Counted from the first letter of the stretch, positions 26,227 to 37,108 are shown. The stretch: DNA of 64,000 nucleotides from Stakelama flava (GCF_019351405.1 NZ_JAHWZX010000003.1:265688-329687); one strand, 5' to 3'. The notes: a model not told the origin generated them from the sequence alone. Translations and numbers: made by a program.

Positions 26227-26600
26227 CGAGGATGGTCTGGGCGCGAGCGCTGTCCGAGATGTCTGCAGGCGTCAGGTTGATCATCAGTAGCCGCCCATCG
26301 GTATCGACGACGATGTGTCGCTTGCGGCCGGCAATCTTCTTTACTGCGTCAAACCCGCGCTTTTCTGCCGATGGCGCCTTGACCGACTGACCATCGATAA
26401 CTGCAGCGCTCGGACCGGCTTCCCGCCCCCGGGGCTCGCGATCGAGCATCAGTTGGATGTCGTGGATTGTCTGGAACAGGAACCGGCGCGCCAGTTCCCG
26501 GAACCAGCCATAGACCGTCTGCCATGCCCCGAAATGGATGGGCAGCATGCGCCCAATCACAGCCAAACGCCGCCCTTTGCGCAACCCCGTTCGCCGATTT
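26227..26600 (-). pseudogene. IS5-family transposase fragment
   Basis: The middle of an IS5-type DDE transposase: [58 protein letters not shown] and [20 protein letters not shown]. The first catalytic Asp (VIDGQSVK) is present, but the frame leaves the family after ARAQTILDG where it runs into the rfbB fragment. The C-terminal half is lost and the N-terminus is unclear. Confidence 0.75.
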
Positions 26601-26720
26601 TCCAAACAGCCTCTAAGAATTTTGTACCAAAGCAAAAACCGGGTATTCACTCGATAAAAGATTGGCCGAATTGTTCAGTATTTCGTGGCCCCGGCATAAT
26701 CGAGTTCTGAAGGAGACCGA

Positions 26721-28289
26721 ATGATGCGCAGCAAAATTGCAATGGGCTTTCTGCTGGCAACGACTGCGTGCAGCGGCGGCAATGATGATGGTGGCGTGGT
26801 GGTTCCGTCCCCAACCCCGACCCCAACCAACGCTGCGCCGGTATTTTCGTCGTCTTCCGCGGCCAGCATTGCCGAAAACAGCAACGCTGTCTTTTATACT
26901 GCCGCGGCTTCCGATCCTGAGGGCGCTGCAGTAACATATTCGCTGGTCGGCGGCGCGGATGAAGCGCAGTTTGAGATCGCGTCCGATGGCGCGTTACGGT
27001 TCATTTCTCCGCCCGATTTCCGCGATCCCACCGATGCCGATGCGAACAATGTGTACGAGGTTGCAATTGGCGCCAGCGACGGGGCCGGCACCACCGCGCT
27101 GCAACTGAACGTCACCGTCACCATGGGTAATGACGTACCGCCACCGACGCTGCGGGCGTCCGGTTTTACCGAACCAGTTCAGGTTATCACTGACGGTGAC
27201 GGTCGCGGAGACTACGACATTGTTTTCGAACGTAATGGACGGGTTACCAGAGTTTATTCTCCCGCAGGGTTCCCCGCCCCCCGGGAGACGATACTTGATA
27301 TTTCTTCTACCATATCGACCGAAGGTGAGGGCGGACTGCTTGGCGCGGCCGTAGGCGAGTACGCGCAGGTGATCGTCAATGGCCGACCAACAACGTGCCA
27401 TCCCTTTTACCTCTTCGTGACCAACCTCGACGGCGATATTGAGATCCGCCGCTATTGCCCTTTTGCAGATCCCTCCAATCGCTCGCTAAATACCGTACTT
27501 CTGCGCATTCCCCATCGCGGAAGCAATGTGAACTATGGAGGCTGGATCCAACTAAGGGATAAACAAATTAATCACGATGTACTTTATATTGGCACTGGCG
27601 ATGGCAGCAGTGCGGGAAACCCGGCAACAGTAGCGCAGGATCCGTCGTCGCTGCTGGGCAAAATCTTGCGTATCGACGTGGGACGTGATGATTTCCCTGA
27701 CGATCCGGATCGGAACTATGGTATTCCCGCAGGCAATCCTTTTGCGCAATCGGGAGGTGCTCCGGAAGTCTGGGCGCTCGGCCTGCGCAATCCTGCGCAG
27801 GGCAGCTTAGGCCCATATAGGGATTCCTCTGATTTGAACGGGGATGGCTTCGTGGCCGATCATGGCGAAGCGCGCGAAGAGTTGAATTTCGTGCTGAATG
27901 ACCGGCCGGGCGTGAATTATGGCTGGCCGCTGTTCGACGGGACCCGGCCCTATCGCGGAAATGATGCGACGGGCCTGATGCCACCGGCGACGGAATATGC
28001 GCATGGGACAGGCCGGCGCGAGGGAGCGTATGTCATCCCGGGCGTCCCTTACCGCTATCTTGAAAACCAATTCGTTTTTGCGGATGCGCAAACGGGGGCA
28101 TTCTGGACGATCCCGACAGCCAGATTCGTGCCCGGACAGACGGTGCCCAGTACGGATTACATCCTGCGCCGCACCGATTTCATACCATACAGCGGAACGT
28201 TGAACGGCGCTGTCTCGTTCTTCCAGATTTATTACGGCGGCCTAAAAATCCTCGATCGCGACGGGGATCTTTATGAGATGCCAAGCTGA
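26721..28289 (+). CDS. Lipoprotein with cadherin-like domain and PQQ-type beta-propeller
   Basis: A 522-aa lipoprotein. Lipobox LLATTACSGG gives a lipidated Cys17, followed by a Thr/Pro linker (PSPTPTPTNAAP). Residues about 40-135 form a cadherin-type repeat (FYTAAASDPEGAAVTYSLVG). From about 145 on it resembles soluble-aldose/sorbosone dehydrogenases with a six-bladed propeller: GEGGLLGAAVGEY, YIGTGDGSSAGNPA, GKILRIDVGRDDFPDD, WALGLRNPAQGSLG and PGVNYGWPLFDGT. GGAGACC precedes the start. It lies between an IS remnant and the fcl/gmd genes. Whether it binds PQQ, and what sugar it oxidises, cannot be told from sequence. Confidence 0.8.
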   Translation: MMRSKIAMGFLLATTACSGGNDDGGVVVPSPTPTPTNAAPVFSSSSAASIAENSNAVFYTAAASDPEGAAVTYSLVGGADEAQFEIASDGALRFISPPDFRDPTDADANNVYEVAIGASDGAGTTALQLNVTVTMGNDVPPPTLRASGFTEPVQVITDGDGRGDYDIVFERNGRVTRVYSPAGFPAPRETILDISSTISTEGEGGLLGAAVGEYAQVIVNGRPTTCHPFYLFVTNLDGDIEIRRYCPFADPSNRSLNTVLLRIPHRGSNVNYGGWIQLRDKQINHDVLYIGTGDGSSAGNPATVAQDPSSLLGKILRIDVGRDDFPDDPDRNYGIPAGNPFAQSGGAPEVWALGLRNPAQGSLGPYRDSSDLNGDGFVADHGEAREELNFVLNDRPGVNYGWPLFDGTRPYRGNDATGLMPPATEYAHGTGRREGAYVIPGVPYRYLENQFVFADAQTGAFWTIPTARFVPGQTVPSTDYILRRTDFIPYSGTLNGAVSFFQIYYGGLKILDRDGDLYEMPS

Positions 28290-28299
28290 CGCGTCGGGT

Positions 28300-29268
28300 T
28301 CAGGCCCGCGCGCCGTTCGCCACGCGCAGCGTGTCCGAAGCGCTGGCGTCAAGAAATGCGGCATAGGCATCGGCCAGTCCGTCGCGTAGCGATATCGATG
28401 GCTTCCATCCAAGAGCGTTGAGACGCGCCGAATCCATCAGCTTGCGCGGCGTGCCGTCGGGTTTGCTCTGGTCGAGTTCGATCGCGCCTTCGAAGCCCAC
28501 CACTTCGCAGACCATCTGCGCCGCCTCGAAAATGGTGACGTCGCTGCCAAAGCCGACATTGACATGAGGGGCGTCTGAATAACGCTGAAGGAGAAACACC
28601 GAAGCGTCGGCCATATCGTCGACATGCAGGAATTCTCGCCGCGGCGTTCCGCTGCCCCAGAGCGTAATCGCATCCGCACCGGCAAGCTTCGCCTCATGTG
28701 TCTTGCGGATCAGTGCAGGCAACACGTGACTGCCGTTCAGATCATAATTGTCGCCCGGACCGTAAAGGTTAGTCGGCATGGCGGAGATATAGTCGCGACC
28801 ATATTGTCGGCGGAACGCTTCGGCCAGCTTGATGCCGGCGATCTTGGCGATCGCATACCATTCGTTGGTGGGTTCCAGCGGGCCGGTTAGCAGCGCATCC
28901 TCGGGTATCGGCTGCGGTGCGAATTTGGGATAAATGCAACTCGATCCCAGAAACAGCAGGCGATCGACGTCGGCGCTATGCGCACCACCGATGATCGCGG
29001 TTTCAATCAACAGATTATCGTACAGAAAATCTGCCGGATAGGTGGCATTGGCCAAGATCCCGCCGACTTTCGCCGCTGCCAGGACTATCGCATCGGGGCA
29101 ATTGTCGCTGATCCAGCGTGCAACCGCCGCACCGTCGCGCAGATCGAGCGAGGAACGGTCCACTGTCAATACGGTGCAATCTTCGCGTGCGAGGCGTCGG
29201 ACGATTGCCGAGCCCACCATTCCCCGGTGCCCGGCAACCCAGATGCGTTTTCCCGACAACGTAAACAT
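28300..29268 (-). CDS. fcl: GDP-L-fucose synthase
   Basis: A 322-aa bifunctional epimerase/reductase that turns GDP-4-keto-6-deoxymannose into GDP-L-fucose. The Rossmann motif is [14 protein letters not shown] at the N-terminus. Family features are [20 protein letters not shown], the catalytic YxxxK in [11 protein letters not shown], and the C-terminal substrate region [18 protein letters not shown]. It overlaps the upstream gmd by one base, so the two form an operon reading leftward. GDP-fucose is probably a building block of the polysaccharide made here. Confidence 0.95.
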   Translation of the reverse strand: MFTLSGKRIWVAGHRGMVGSAIVRRLAREDCTVLTVDRSSLDLRDGAAVARWISDNCPDAIVLAAAKVGGILANATYPADFLYDNLLIETAIIGGAHSADVDRLLFLGSSCIYPKFAPQPIPEDALLTGPLEPTNEWYAIAKIAGIKLAEAFRRQYGRDYISAMPTNLYGPGDNYDLNGSHVLPALIRKTHEAKLAGADAITLWGSGTPRREFLHVDDMADASVFLLQRYSDAPHVNVGFGSDVTIFEAAQMVCEVVGFEGAIELDQSKPDGTPRKLMDSARLNALGWKPSISLRDGLADAYAAFLDASASDTLRVANGARA

Positions 29269-30329
29269 CAGGCCCCCTTGCCGATCGGCGCAGTGCGCAT
29301 CGTTTCGAGGTCCGCCTGAACCATTTCGCGTGCGAGGTCGCGGGGCGACGTTTCGTACTTCCAGCCCAGCTTTTCCTGCGCCTTTGTCGGGTCACCGATC
29401 AGCAGTTCGACTTCGGTCGGGCGGAAATAGCGCGGATCGACTGCCACCAGCAGTTTACCGGTTTCGCGGCAATAGCCCTTTTCATCAACGCCTTCGCCTT
29501 CCCAGCGTAGCGGAATGCCAGCGTCTTCGAACGCCCATTCGACGAAGGTGCGTACTGGCGTCGTTTCGCCGGTGGCGAGGACATAATCATCGGGCTCGTC
29601 GGCCTGCAGCATCAGCCACATGCCGCGCACATATTCACGCGCATGACCCCAGTCGCGCCGGGCATCGAGATTGCCAAGGTACAACATGTCCTGACGTCCC
29701 AATGCGATCGCAGCTGCGGCGCGGGTGATCTTGCGCGTGACGAAGGTTTCTCCGCGCAGCGGACTTTCATGGTTGAACAGAATGCCGTTCGACGCATGCA
29801 TGCCATAGGCTTCGCGATAATTGACTACGATCCAATAGGCATAGAGCTTGGCGGCGGCATAGGGGCTGCGTGGATAGAAGGGAGTAGTTTCCTTCTGCGG
29901 AACCTCTTGTACCAATCCATAAAGTTCGGATGTCGAGGCCTGATAGAAACGCGTGGTCTTCTCCATACCGAGGATGCGCATTGCCTCCAGCAGCCTGAGC
30001 GTGCCGATGCCGTCGGCGTTGGCGGTATATTCGGGGGTTTCGAAACTCACCTGCACATGGCTTTGCGCGGCGAGATTGTAGATTTCGTCGGGCTGGGTTT
30101 CCTGCACCAGACGGATCAGGTTGGTGCTGTCGGTCATGTCGCCATAATGCAGCGAGAAGCGAGGATCATCGACATGGGGGTCTTCATAGATATTCTCGAT
30201 CCGCCCCGTGTTGAACGAGGATGAACGGCGTTTCAGGCCGTGAACGCGATACCCCTTGTCCAGCAGCAATTGCGCCAGATAGGCACCATCCTGCCCGGTA
30301 ACTCCCGTAATCAGTGCCGTCTTAGTCAT
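29268..30329 (-). CDS. gmd: GDP-mannose 4,6-dehydratase
   Basis: A 353-aa SDR enzyme converting GDP-D-mannose to GDP-4-keto-6-deoxy-D-mannose, the substrate of Fcl encoded just downstream. Motifs: [19 protein letters not shown] at the N-terminus, the substrate loop [15 protein letters not shown], catalytic Thr/Glu in [10 protein letters not shown], and YxxxK in [33 protein letters not shown] is typical of the family. It starts a two-gene leftward operon divergent from a glycosyltransferase at 30599. GDP-mannose synthesis genes are not in the window. Confidence 0.96.
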   Translation of the reverse strand: MTKTALITGVTGQDGAYLAQLLLDKGYRVHGLKRRSSSFNTGRIENIYEDPHVDDPRFSLHYGDMTDSTNLIRLVQETQPDEIYNLAAQSHVQVSFETPEYTANADGIGTLRLLEAMRILGMEKTTRFYQASTSELYGLVQEVPQKETTPFYPRSPYAAAKLYAYWIVVNYREAYGMHASNGILFNHESPLRGETFVTRKITRAAAAIALGRQDMLYLGNLDARRDWGHAREYVRGMWLMLQADEPDDYVLATGETTPVRTFVEWAFEDAGIPLRWEGEGVDEKGYCRETGKLLVAVDPRYFRPTEVELLIGDPTKAQEKLGWKYETSPRDLAREMVQADLETMRTAPIGKGA

Positions 30330-30598
30330 TCCGTTCCTCAGTAAACTGCAAATCTATGCCCGTCGCGATGCGTTTGGGCGTCCATAACGCGATCGCCTAT
30401 CATGAAAACGGGTTATCTGCGCGGCAATAGCGGTGAGCGCCTACAAAAAGCGCGGTAAGGCTGGACAATTCCGACGATGCTGTCGGATAGGGTGCGAATG
30501 CAAAGCGTCCGAACCGGATTTGATATACGCGCCTGCGCGCGGCAGCTTAGAGCGGTTTTGCCGCAACCGCGAATAGAAACTGACTGGGTGGTAGAGCG

Positions 30599-31720
30599 GT
30601 GAAGGTCGCGCACGTTATCACTGGCTTTTCGCTCGGCGGGGCTGAGCAGGTGGCCGAGGATTTGTCGCTGCGTTTCCGTGCGCGGGGCATCAATGTCCAC
30701 ATGGTCGGGCTCGTGAAGCCCGATCCAGCGCTGATCGATTTTTCTGCTGGCATGAAGCAGCGCTTGGCGGATGCCGGTGTTCCCTGTCATGAGCTGGGTG
30801 CGACGGATAAACGAATTGGACTGATCCGCAGACTGCCGGCGCTGGCCGCACTGCTTCGACGCGAACGATTTGATCTGGTCCATGCGCATGTCGACCATGC
30901 CGAATTCGCCGTTTCGATGGTGCGCCGAACGCACCGCCTCACCCTGGCGCGCACCATTCACAATGTTGTGCTCTGGCCGGGACATCGCTTGCTGGGAAAG
31001 ATCAGCGAACGGGGCTGGAACGACGATCTGGTGATCGCGGTGTCCCCTGCTGCGATGGATGCGCACGTCGAATTGCGACGCTCGCTGGGGCTTGAGCTCA
31101 GCGAACACCGGCAGACGATCCTGAATGGCGTTCCCTTTCGTGGCGACGATAGCGCGAAGGTGCGGACGGGGTTGTTGCAGGCAGCGTTCTTCGGAAGATC
31201 CACTCCGCAAAAGGGTCTTGATGTGCTGATCGCAGCATTGCGTGCGCTGCAGGATAGCGCGGCAGCTTTCCACCTGACGATCTACTCCGATGCAGTGCAC
31301 GACGACGGTTTCCGACAGGCGGTTGCTGATATGACCAACGTTACGCTGTTGCCCCCGGTGACGGACGCGCGCCAGCGAATTTCCGATTTCGATCTTCTCA
31401 TCATGCCCTCTCGTTTCGAAGGGCTCCCTTTGGTTGCACTTGAGGCATTTGCATCCGGCACGCCGGTACTCGCTACAGACGCGCCGGGACTGCGCGCAGT
31501 GTTGCCGCCGGACTGGCCGCTGCGCGCCCCCAACGAGGATGCCCCGGCACTTGCCTGCAAACTTGCCGAAGCGGCCGCTGACGTCGACGGTACGCGCCGC
31601 CTGCGAGCGGTAGCCGCTGAACACGGCCGGCAATTTTCGGTCGACCGGATGTGCGAGCGCTATCTCGATGCCTATGACGCCTATCTCAGCACGGCGTCCT
31701 CACATCGCCGAAACGGGTAG
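30599..31720 (+). CDS. Glycosyltransferase family 4
   Basis: A 373-aa cytoplasmic glycosyltransferase of the GT-B fold. The N-terminal domain starts MKVAHVITGFSLGGAEQVA (GTG start). The C-terminal donor site has FFGRSTPQKGLDVLIAALRA and the EX7E motif as MPSRFEGLPLVALEAFASG. Sugar specificity cannot be read from the sequence. It is divergent from gmd and converges on a wecG-like gene that ends 5 bp away. Confidence 0.88.
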   Translation: MKVAHVITGFSLGGAEQVAEDLSLRFRARGINVHMVGLVKPDPALIDFSAGMKQRLADAGVPCHELGATDKRIGLIRRLPALAALLRRERFDLVHAHVDHAEFAVSMVRRTHRLTLARTIHNVVLWPGHRLLGKISERGWNDDLVIAVSPAAMDAHVELRRSLGLELSEHRQTILNGVPFRGDDSAKVRTGLLQAAFFGRSTPQKGLDVLIAALRALQDSAAAFHLTIYSDAVHDDGFRQAVADMTNVTLLPPVTDARQRISDFDLLIMPSRFEGLPLVALEAFASGTPVLATDAPGLRAVLPPDWPLRAPNEDAPALACKLAEAAADVDGTRRLRAVAAEHGRQFSVDRMCERYLDAYDAYLSTASSHRRNG

Positions 31721-31724
31721 CGCT

Positions 31725-32546
31725 TCAGCGCCTTCTCAGCTTCCAGGATTCGCGAGCGACCCGGATGACGAACTGCGGCGCCATGATAAGATAGCGCCGC
31801 CACAGCCGGCGCGGCTCGCTTGCCAGGCGATGTGCCCATTCCAGTCCTCGGGCACGCATCCACACCGGCGCACGGTTGATCATACCCGCGTGGAAGTCAA
31901 ACGCCGCACCCACGCCGAGCAGCGTGACCCCCGGTAGTTTCGTGACATGGTCGCGCATCCAGAGCTCCTGCTTGGGCGTGCTGATGCCGACCCAGACGAT
32001 CTTGGCCCCGCTTTCCCTGATCTGCGCGGTGATCATGGCATCCTCTTCGGGCGTCAGCGGGCGGAAGGGCGGGCAATAGTGGCCCGCCACGGTCATCCCC
32101 GGAAACCGCTGCGTCAATGCGGCGATGAGGGCTTCCGCGACACCTTCGCGTCCACCGTAGAAGAAATGCCCGATGCCGGTGTGCCGGGTTGCCTCGCACA
32201 GCGCTTCCATCAGATCGGCTCCGCATACCCGGTCAATGTCATCATAGCCCCGCGCTCTGGCCACCCAGACAAGCGGCATCCCATCGGGCGTCACCAGTCC
32301 TGCCTCGCGCTGAATTTCCATCATCTCGGGGTCTCTGAGCGCGTGCATCACGCCATGAACGTCACGCACGCAGATATATTGCGATTGTTCATTGTCGATC
32401 GCACCGCGGATCAGGGCGATAGCGCGCGGGATCGTGATGCGGCTAACCGGTACGCCCAGGATGTCGGCGATCGGCGCCAGCTGCCGCGCGGGCGCGCGCA
32501 CGTTAGAGCTGTTCCTGTTTCGGGGAGCTTGAATCTCGCTTGTCAT
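31725..32546 (-). CDS. WecG/TagA/CpsF-family glycosyltransferase (GT26)
   Basis: A 273-aa transferase of the family that adds a sugar to a polyprenyl-diphosphate-linked acceptor; relatives include GumM and WecG. Hallmarks are YICVRDVHGVMHALRD, AGLVTPDGMPLVWVAR, GHFFYGGREGVAEALIA, VGISTPKQELWMRDH and VGAAFDFHAG. I place the start at Met 32546 (MTSEIQAPRNRNSS), since the upstream extension has no ribosome site and matches no family. It is transcribed opposite to its neighbours. It probably acts early in unit assembly, after the WbaP-like enzyme. Confidence 0.88.
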   Translation of the reverse strand: MTSEIQAPRNRNSSNVRAPARQLAPIADILGVPVSRITIPRAIALIRGAIDNEQSQYICVRDVHGVMHALRDPEMMEIQREAGLVTPDGMPLVWVARARGYDDIDRVCGADLMEALCEATRHTGIGHFFYGGREGVAEALIAALTQRFPGMTVAGHYCPPFRPLTPEEDAMITAQIRESGAKIVWVGISTPKQELWMRDHVTKLPGVTLLGVGAAFDFHAGMINRAPVWMRARGLEWAHRLASEPRRLWRRYLIMAPQFVIRVARESWKLRRR

Positions 32547-32884
32547 ATTTTCGCGCTCGTTTTTGCGTACTTGCTGGTTTGCGGCCCTAAGTCCGAACTG
32601 TTTACCCGGGGTAACGTAGCAATTTTCGTTTCGTCCGAGGTCCTCCACGACGTTCCCGTAGCCTAAACGGAATTTTCGCTAGTTTCTCGCAAGAGGTGTG
32701 GCAAGAGCGCGATTCATGCTTGGTGCTTTCCAAAGCTGCCCTTACCGATTAAAGGGCGGTGTGTTGCGCTGCATGGGAAATGCGCGATACGGACGCACAT
32801 GGTTGCGACGGTTGCTTGCTTGCGCCAATAGACTGGAATGCCGGCTGCCTTCGGTTGGCGATTTTTGCGGCGACCGATTCCGGA
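32547..32884. other. Divergent intergenic region with a hairpin
   Basis: About 340 bp between the wecG-like gene and the wzy-like gene. It should hold promoters for both. A hairpin TGCCCTT/AAGGGC lies near 32738-32757. The Wzy frame stays open up to 32759, but there is no convincing start or match there. No JUMPstart/ops-like element was seen. Confidence 0.4.
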
Positions 32885-34138
32885 ATGGCTACGACATTGA
32901 ACTCTTCTTCTCGCAGCGCGGAAAGATCCGCCCTTCCGGTCGAAATCCAGATCGGCTGCTTTGCCGTATCGTTCCTTTACGCGATCTTCTTCCAAGAGAC
33001 CCGTGCACTGGGTGCCCCCGGCTTGGCCATCGCTTTCGCCTGCATTATTGTTATATGGCTGCCAATGATGCGCTGGTATGTGCAGCGGCCGCTGTGGTGG
33101 CTGACGGCATTGGCCGCGTTGTACACGCTCATTTCGATGATCGGGTGGCTGCATTGGAACACGTTGCTGTTCGACCGCAGCGTGATCATCCAGCAGGCCA
33201 GTTATGCGTTTCTGTTACCTGTCATGGTTCCGATTTTTGCTTATTACCATGAGCGGGTCGACAGGGGGGACACCGCCTTTCTGGCGTTTGAGAAATTCCT
33301 GATTTTGATATGCCTCATCGGGAAAGCTTATTACGCTTATATGATCGGATCGATTTCCGGTCTGGGCGTGATACAGCTTTTCAATATCGAGAGTATTTTC
33401 GCGTTTCTGATCGTTCGTCAGATATATGGGGGAGGCTATTGTTCCAAAGGAATGCGCGCGCTGGTCGTTCTGCTTTTCGTTGCGACAGCAGGCTCTTTCC
33501 AATCGCAACTCGTGGCCATGTTCCTGCTCGGTGGTCTGATCGTGCCCCGTCTGGCGCGGGCAGGTTTGCTGGTTTTCATATTCGGTCTTGTCGCGATTTC
33601 GATTGCGGCGGTGCCGTTCGCTGATGCGATCTGGCAGCTGGATCCCAACACGGGCATTCGCCTTTTTTTCTGGCATGATGCAATCGAACGGATAATCGCA
33701 TCCTATGGCGTGGGGCAGGGCTTCGGAACGGAAACGATACGGCCGCTTTACCAACTTTCGTCGACTGACGTGTCGATCGCGGGTATTGAACAGGCCGATT
33801 TCATCCTTGTGGGATCCCATAATGCATTCGTTGATGCAGGCTATCGCATGGGACTTCTCGGCGGCGGAATCCTGATTTGGTATATTGCAGGACTGTTTAA
33901 AAAGACGGCCGCCATCGCGTCGGAGGGGCGTACGTTTGATTATTTTGTCTGCGCCATGCTGTTTGTTGTGCTGATGGTAAATGTGGGCTTGGCGAGCATT
34001 AACTTCCTGTTTGGAGCTGCTTTCCTGATCGGATGGTTGGCCTATCGGGCCGCGGCCGGATTTCCCGGGGCCGAAGATGCAATTGTGCATAGCGGCTCCG
34101 TTGCCGCACCATTTATGGGTTCGGCGTCCGTCAGCTAG
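32885..34138 (+). CDS. Wzy-like O-antigen polymerase/ligase membrane protein
   Basis: A 417-aa integral membrane protein with about ten hydrophobic segments, beginning MATTLNSSSRSAERSALPVE. The start at 32885 is an estimate; the frame continues upstream to 32759 and the ribosome site is weak. The C-terminal periplasmic loop contains ILVGSHNAFVDAGYRMGLLG, with the SHN-F motif typical of the Wzy_C/O-antigen ligase family, followed by three more helices. It probably polymerises the lipid-linked repeat unit in the periplasm. A second protein of the same superfamily lies at 50044-51525. Confidence 0.75.
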   Translation: MATTLNSSSRSAERSALPVEIQIGCFAVSFLYAIFFQETRALGAPGLAIAFACIIVIWLPMMRWYVQRPLWWLTALAALYTLISMIGWLHWNTLLFDRSVIIQQASYAFLLPVMVPIFAYYHERVDRGDTAFLAFEKFLILICLIGKAYYAYMIGSISGLGVIQLFNIESIFAFLIVRQIYGGGYCSKGMRALVVLLFVATAGSFQSQLVAMFLLGGLIVPRLARAGLLVFIFGLVAISIAAVPFADAIWQLDPNTGIRLFFWHDAIERIIASYGVGQGFGTETIRPLYQLSSTDVSIAGIEQADFILVGSHNAFVDAGYRMGLLGGGILIWYIAGLFKKTAAIASEGRTFDYFVCAMLFVVLMVNVGLASINFLFGAAFLIGWLAYRAAAGFPGAEDAIVHSGSVAAPFMGSASVS

Positions 34139-34220
34139 CGGTGCGTATCTTTCCGGTGCCCGGATTGCGAACGAGCTGGCTATGGACGCAGTACGATAAA
34201 TCTCTATCAGGTCTGCGCAT

Positions 34221-35210
34221 ATGCCTGTTGTTACGCTCAATAATGAACGATCCTTCTTAGCAGGTGCCGGCATTTCGATTTTGGATGCGGCGCGCATCCA
34301 GGGGGTGACGCTGGAATATAGCTGCCGGACGGGACGCTGCGGCATCTGCAAGGCTTCCGTCGTTTCTGGCGATACCGATCCGCTGCGCCCTGAAGACGAG
34401 AGCCTTTCGCCTGAAGAGGCGGCGCGAGGTATTATCCTCACCTGTTGCCGGACCGCGATAAGCGATGTCACCTTGGACGTCGAGCCGCTCGATCGTCTGG
34501 CGGGGATGGAAATCAAGACCATGCCGAGCCGGATCGTATCGATCGAGCGCGTCGCGCCGGCAATTGTCCGCGTGGTGCTGAAAACGCCGCCGACCTCGAC
34601 CATGCGTTTTCTGCCCGGCCAGTATATCGACGTGATCGCGCGCGATGTACGGCGCAGCTATTCGCTGGCCAATGCGCCGCGCGAGGACGGGTTGCTCGAA
34701 CTGTTCATCAAACAATATCCGGGCGGCGTCCTGAGTCAGTACTGGTTCGAGGAGGCGAAGCCCAACGATTTGTTGCGGATCGAAGGGCCTTTCGGCACAT
34801 TCTTTTTGCGCGATCAAGCGCCCGTCAACATTCTATTCCTGGCTACCGGCACCGGCATCGCGCCGGTCAAGGCGCTGCTTGAGGAGCTGGCGCGCGATCC
34901 GGAACGTGCCCGGCAGCACCGGCTCAGCGTATTCTGGGGCAATCGCGAGGCGGAAAATTTCTGCTGGGATCCTGTCGACCTGGGGCTTGACATCGGCTTT
35001 CACCATCTGCTTTCGGGCCCCGACGCCAGTTGGGGCGGCGCGCGCGGCTATGTCCAGCAGGCGGCTATTCATCATGGGGTCGATCCGGCCGATACGGTCG
35101 TCTATGCGTGCGGTTCGAACGCGATGATTGGTTCCGCGCGTGAGGCCCTCCTTGCGCTTGGCTTACCGGCGAAGCGCTTCTTTTCAGACGCTTTTGTAAG
35201 CTCTAACTGA
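34221..35210 (+). CDS. CDP-6-deoxy-glucoseen reductase (E3, AscD/DdhD-like)
   Basis: A 329-aa flavoprotein. The N-terminal plant-type ferredoxin domain has cluster ligands Cys35, Cys40 and Cys43 ([12 protein letters not shown]) and Cys75 (ILTCC). FAD-binding motif [10 protein letters not shown] and NAD-binding [19 protein letters not shown] follow. It passes electrons from NAD(P)H to the E1 dehydrase, encoded at 37109-38422, during 3-deoxygenation of CDP-4-keto-6-deoxyglucose. It is the first gene of an ordered block ending with a reductase at 39897. Confidence 0.92.
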   Translation: MPVVTLNNERSFLAGAGISILDAARIQGVTLEYSCRTGRCGICKASVVSGDTDPLRPEDESLSPEEAARGIILTCCRTAISDVTLDVEPLDRLAGMEIKTMPSRIVSIERVAPAIVRVVLKTPPTSTMRFLPGQYIDVIARDVRRSYSLANAPREDGLLELFIKQYPGGVLSQYWFEEAKPNDLLRIEGPFGTFFLRDQAPVNILFLATGTGIAPVKALLEELARDPERARQHRLSVFWGNREAENFCWDPVDLGLDIGFHHLLSGPDASWGGARGYVQQAAIHHGVDPADTVVYACGSNAMIGSAREALLALGLPAKRFFSDAFVSSN

Positions 35211-35223
35211 GGATAGGACAGAA

Positions 35224-35994
35224 ATGAAGGCAGTCATTCTGGCCGGCGGGCTGGGCACGCGTTTCGCCGAGGAAACCAGCCTGCGCCCCAAGCCGATGAT
35301 CGAGATCGGCGGGCGTCCCATACTTTGGCATATCATGAAAATCTATTCCGCCCATGGCGTGAACGATTTCGTGATCTGCTGCGGATATAAGGGCTATGTG
35401 ATCAAGGAGTATTTTGCCAACTACTTCCTGCACATGTCCGACGTTACCTTCGACATGCGCGGCAATGACATGATCGTTCACGAAAAGCGCGCCGAACCTT
35501 GGAAGGTCACGCTGGTCGATACCGGCGACGAGTCGATGACCGGCGGGCGGTTGAAGCGCGTAGCGGACCATGTTCGTGATGAAGAAGCGTTTTTCTTCAC
35601 CTATGGCGACGGTGTTGGCGATATCGATATTACCAAGTCGCTTGAATTTCACCGCGCGCATGGCAAGGCGGCGACGCTGACCGCCACCTATCCGCCGGGC
35701 CGCTTCGGTGCGCTCGATATTGTCGATGATCAGGTTACCGACTTTCTGGAAAAGCCCAAGGGCGATGGCGGCATGATCAACGGCGGTTTCTTCGTGCTGA
35801 GTCCCAAGGTTCTTGATTATATCAGCAGCGACGCCACCATCTGGGAGCAGGAGCCGCTGCGCTCGCTTGCCACAGACGGCGAGCTGATGGCGTTCGAACA
35901 TCACGGCTATTGGCAGCCGATGGATACACTGCGCGACAAGCAGCAGCTCGAAGCCCTTTGGGATAGCGGAAAGGCGCCGTGGCGACTGTGGTAA
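35224..35994 (+). CDS. rfbF: Glucose-1-phosphate cytidylyltransferase
   Basis: A 256-aa nucleotidyltransferase making CDP-glucose from glucose-1-P and CTP, the first step to CDP-3,6-dideoxyhexoses. Motifs: [20 protein letters not shown] and [19 protein letters not shown] at the N-terminus, [17 protein letters not shown], and [20 protein letters not shown] at the end. GAGGATAGGACAG precedes the ATG. It overlaps the next gene by 16 bp. Equivalent names are ascA and ddhA. Confidence 0.96.
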   Translation: MKAVILAGGLGTRFAEETSLRPKPMIEIGGRPILWHIMKIYSAHGVNDFVICCGYKGYVIKEYFANYFLHMSDVTFDMRGNDMIVHEKRAEPWKVTLVDTGDESMTGGRLKRVADHVRDEEAFFFTYGDGVGDIDITKSLEFHRAHGKAATLTATYPPGRFGALDIVDDQVTDFLEKPKGDGGMINGGFFVLSPKVLDYISSDATIWEQEPLRSLATDGELMAFEHHGYWQPMDTLRDKQQLEALWDSGKAPWRLW

Positions 35995-37097
35995 GATTAT
36001 CGACACAGGACGCGGTCGACCCCGCCTTCTGGGCTGGCAAGCGTGTTTTCCTGACTGGGCATACCGGGTTCAAGGGCAGCTGGCTGTCATTGTGGCTTCA
36101 GAAAATGGGCGCCGAACTGACGGGGTTTGCGCTGGCACCACCCACCGAGCCGGCATTGTTCGACGTGGCCAGGGTTGCCGACGCGATGACCTCGATCATC
36201 GGCGACATCCGTGACCGCGAGATGCTGGAGAACGCGCTGGTCGAGGCGCGACCCGACATCGTCATCCACATGGCGGCGCAGCCTTTGGTACGCGCTTCCT
36301 ATGACGATCCGGTCGGTACCTATGCCACCAACGTGATGGGCACGGTGCATTTGATGGAGGCCGCGCGCCGTGTGCCTTCGGTTCGTGCGATCTGCATCGT
36401 CACCACCGATAAATGCTACGAAAACCGCGAATGGGATTGGGGCTATCGCGAGAATGAAGCGATGGGCGGCTATGATCCCTACAGCAATTCCAAGGGGTGC
36501 GCCGAACTCGTCACTTCGGCCTATCGCCAGTCCTTTTTTTCGAACGCGCAAGGTGGTCATGGGGCCGCAGTCGGTTCGGGACGTGCGGGCAATGTGATCG
36601 GCGGCGGCGACTGGGCTGTGGATCGTCTGATTCCCGACATTCTGCGCGCGATCGCCGAGGAGCGCCCGGTGCTGATTCGCAACCCGCTGGCGATCCGCCC
36701 GTGGCAGCATGTGCTCGAACCGCTATCGGGTTATCTGATGCTGTGTCAGGCGTTGTGGAACGATCCCGGCACGGCGGCACAAGCGTTCAATTTCGGCCCG
36801 TCCGATACCGATGCCCGCCCGGTCCAGTGGATCGTCGAGCGCATGTGCGCGCTTTGGGGCGAAGTTGCCGAATGGACGCATGATGAAAGTGTGCAGCCGC
36901 ACGAGGCGCGCTACCTCAAGCTCGATATTTCGAAGGCACGCGCCGAGCTTGGTTGGTCGCCACGCTGGCCGCTTTCGCGCGCGCTTGATAGTATCGTTAC
37001 CTGGCATCGCGCCTGGCTTTCGGGCGCCGATATGCATTCTCACTGTCTCGCCGAGCTGGATGGTTTCACTGCCACACCGCTCCTGCAAGCCGCATAG
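35979..37097 (+). CDS. rfbG: CDP-glucose 4,6-dehydratase
   Basis: A 372-aa SDR enzyme forming CDP-4-keto-6-deoxy-D-glucose. Family features are [37 protein letters not shown], the [18 protein letters not shown] block, and the catalytic YxxxK in [29 protein letters not shown] and [14 protein letters not shown] are also typical. It starts inside the end of rfbF, indicating coupled translation. Equivalent names are ascB and ddhB. Confidence 0.96.
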   Translation: MATVVRLSTQDAVDPAFWAGKRVFLTGHTGFKGSWLSLWLQKMGAELTGFALAPPTEPALFDVARVADAMTSIIGDIRDREMLENALVEARPDIVIHMAAQPLVRASYDDPVGTYATNVMGTVHLMEAARRVPSVRAICIVTTDKCYENREWDWGYRENEAMGGYDPYSNSKGCAELVTSAYRQSFFSNAQGGHGAAVGSGRAGNVIGGGDWAVDRLIPDILRAIAEERPVLIRNPLAIRPWQHVLEPLSGYLMLCQALWNDPGTAAQAFNFGPSDTDARPVQWIVERMCALWGEVAEWTHDESVQPHEARYLKLDISKARAELGWSPRWPLSRALDSIVTWHRAWLSGADMHSHCLAELDGFTATPLLQAA

Positions 37098-37108
37098 GAT
37101 CCGACTAT

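Noticed and set aside
30330..30598. JUMPstart/ops element before polysaccharide genes
   Set aside because: No GGCGGTAGC-type sequence found in the divergent region.
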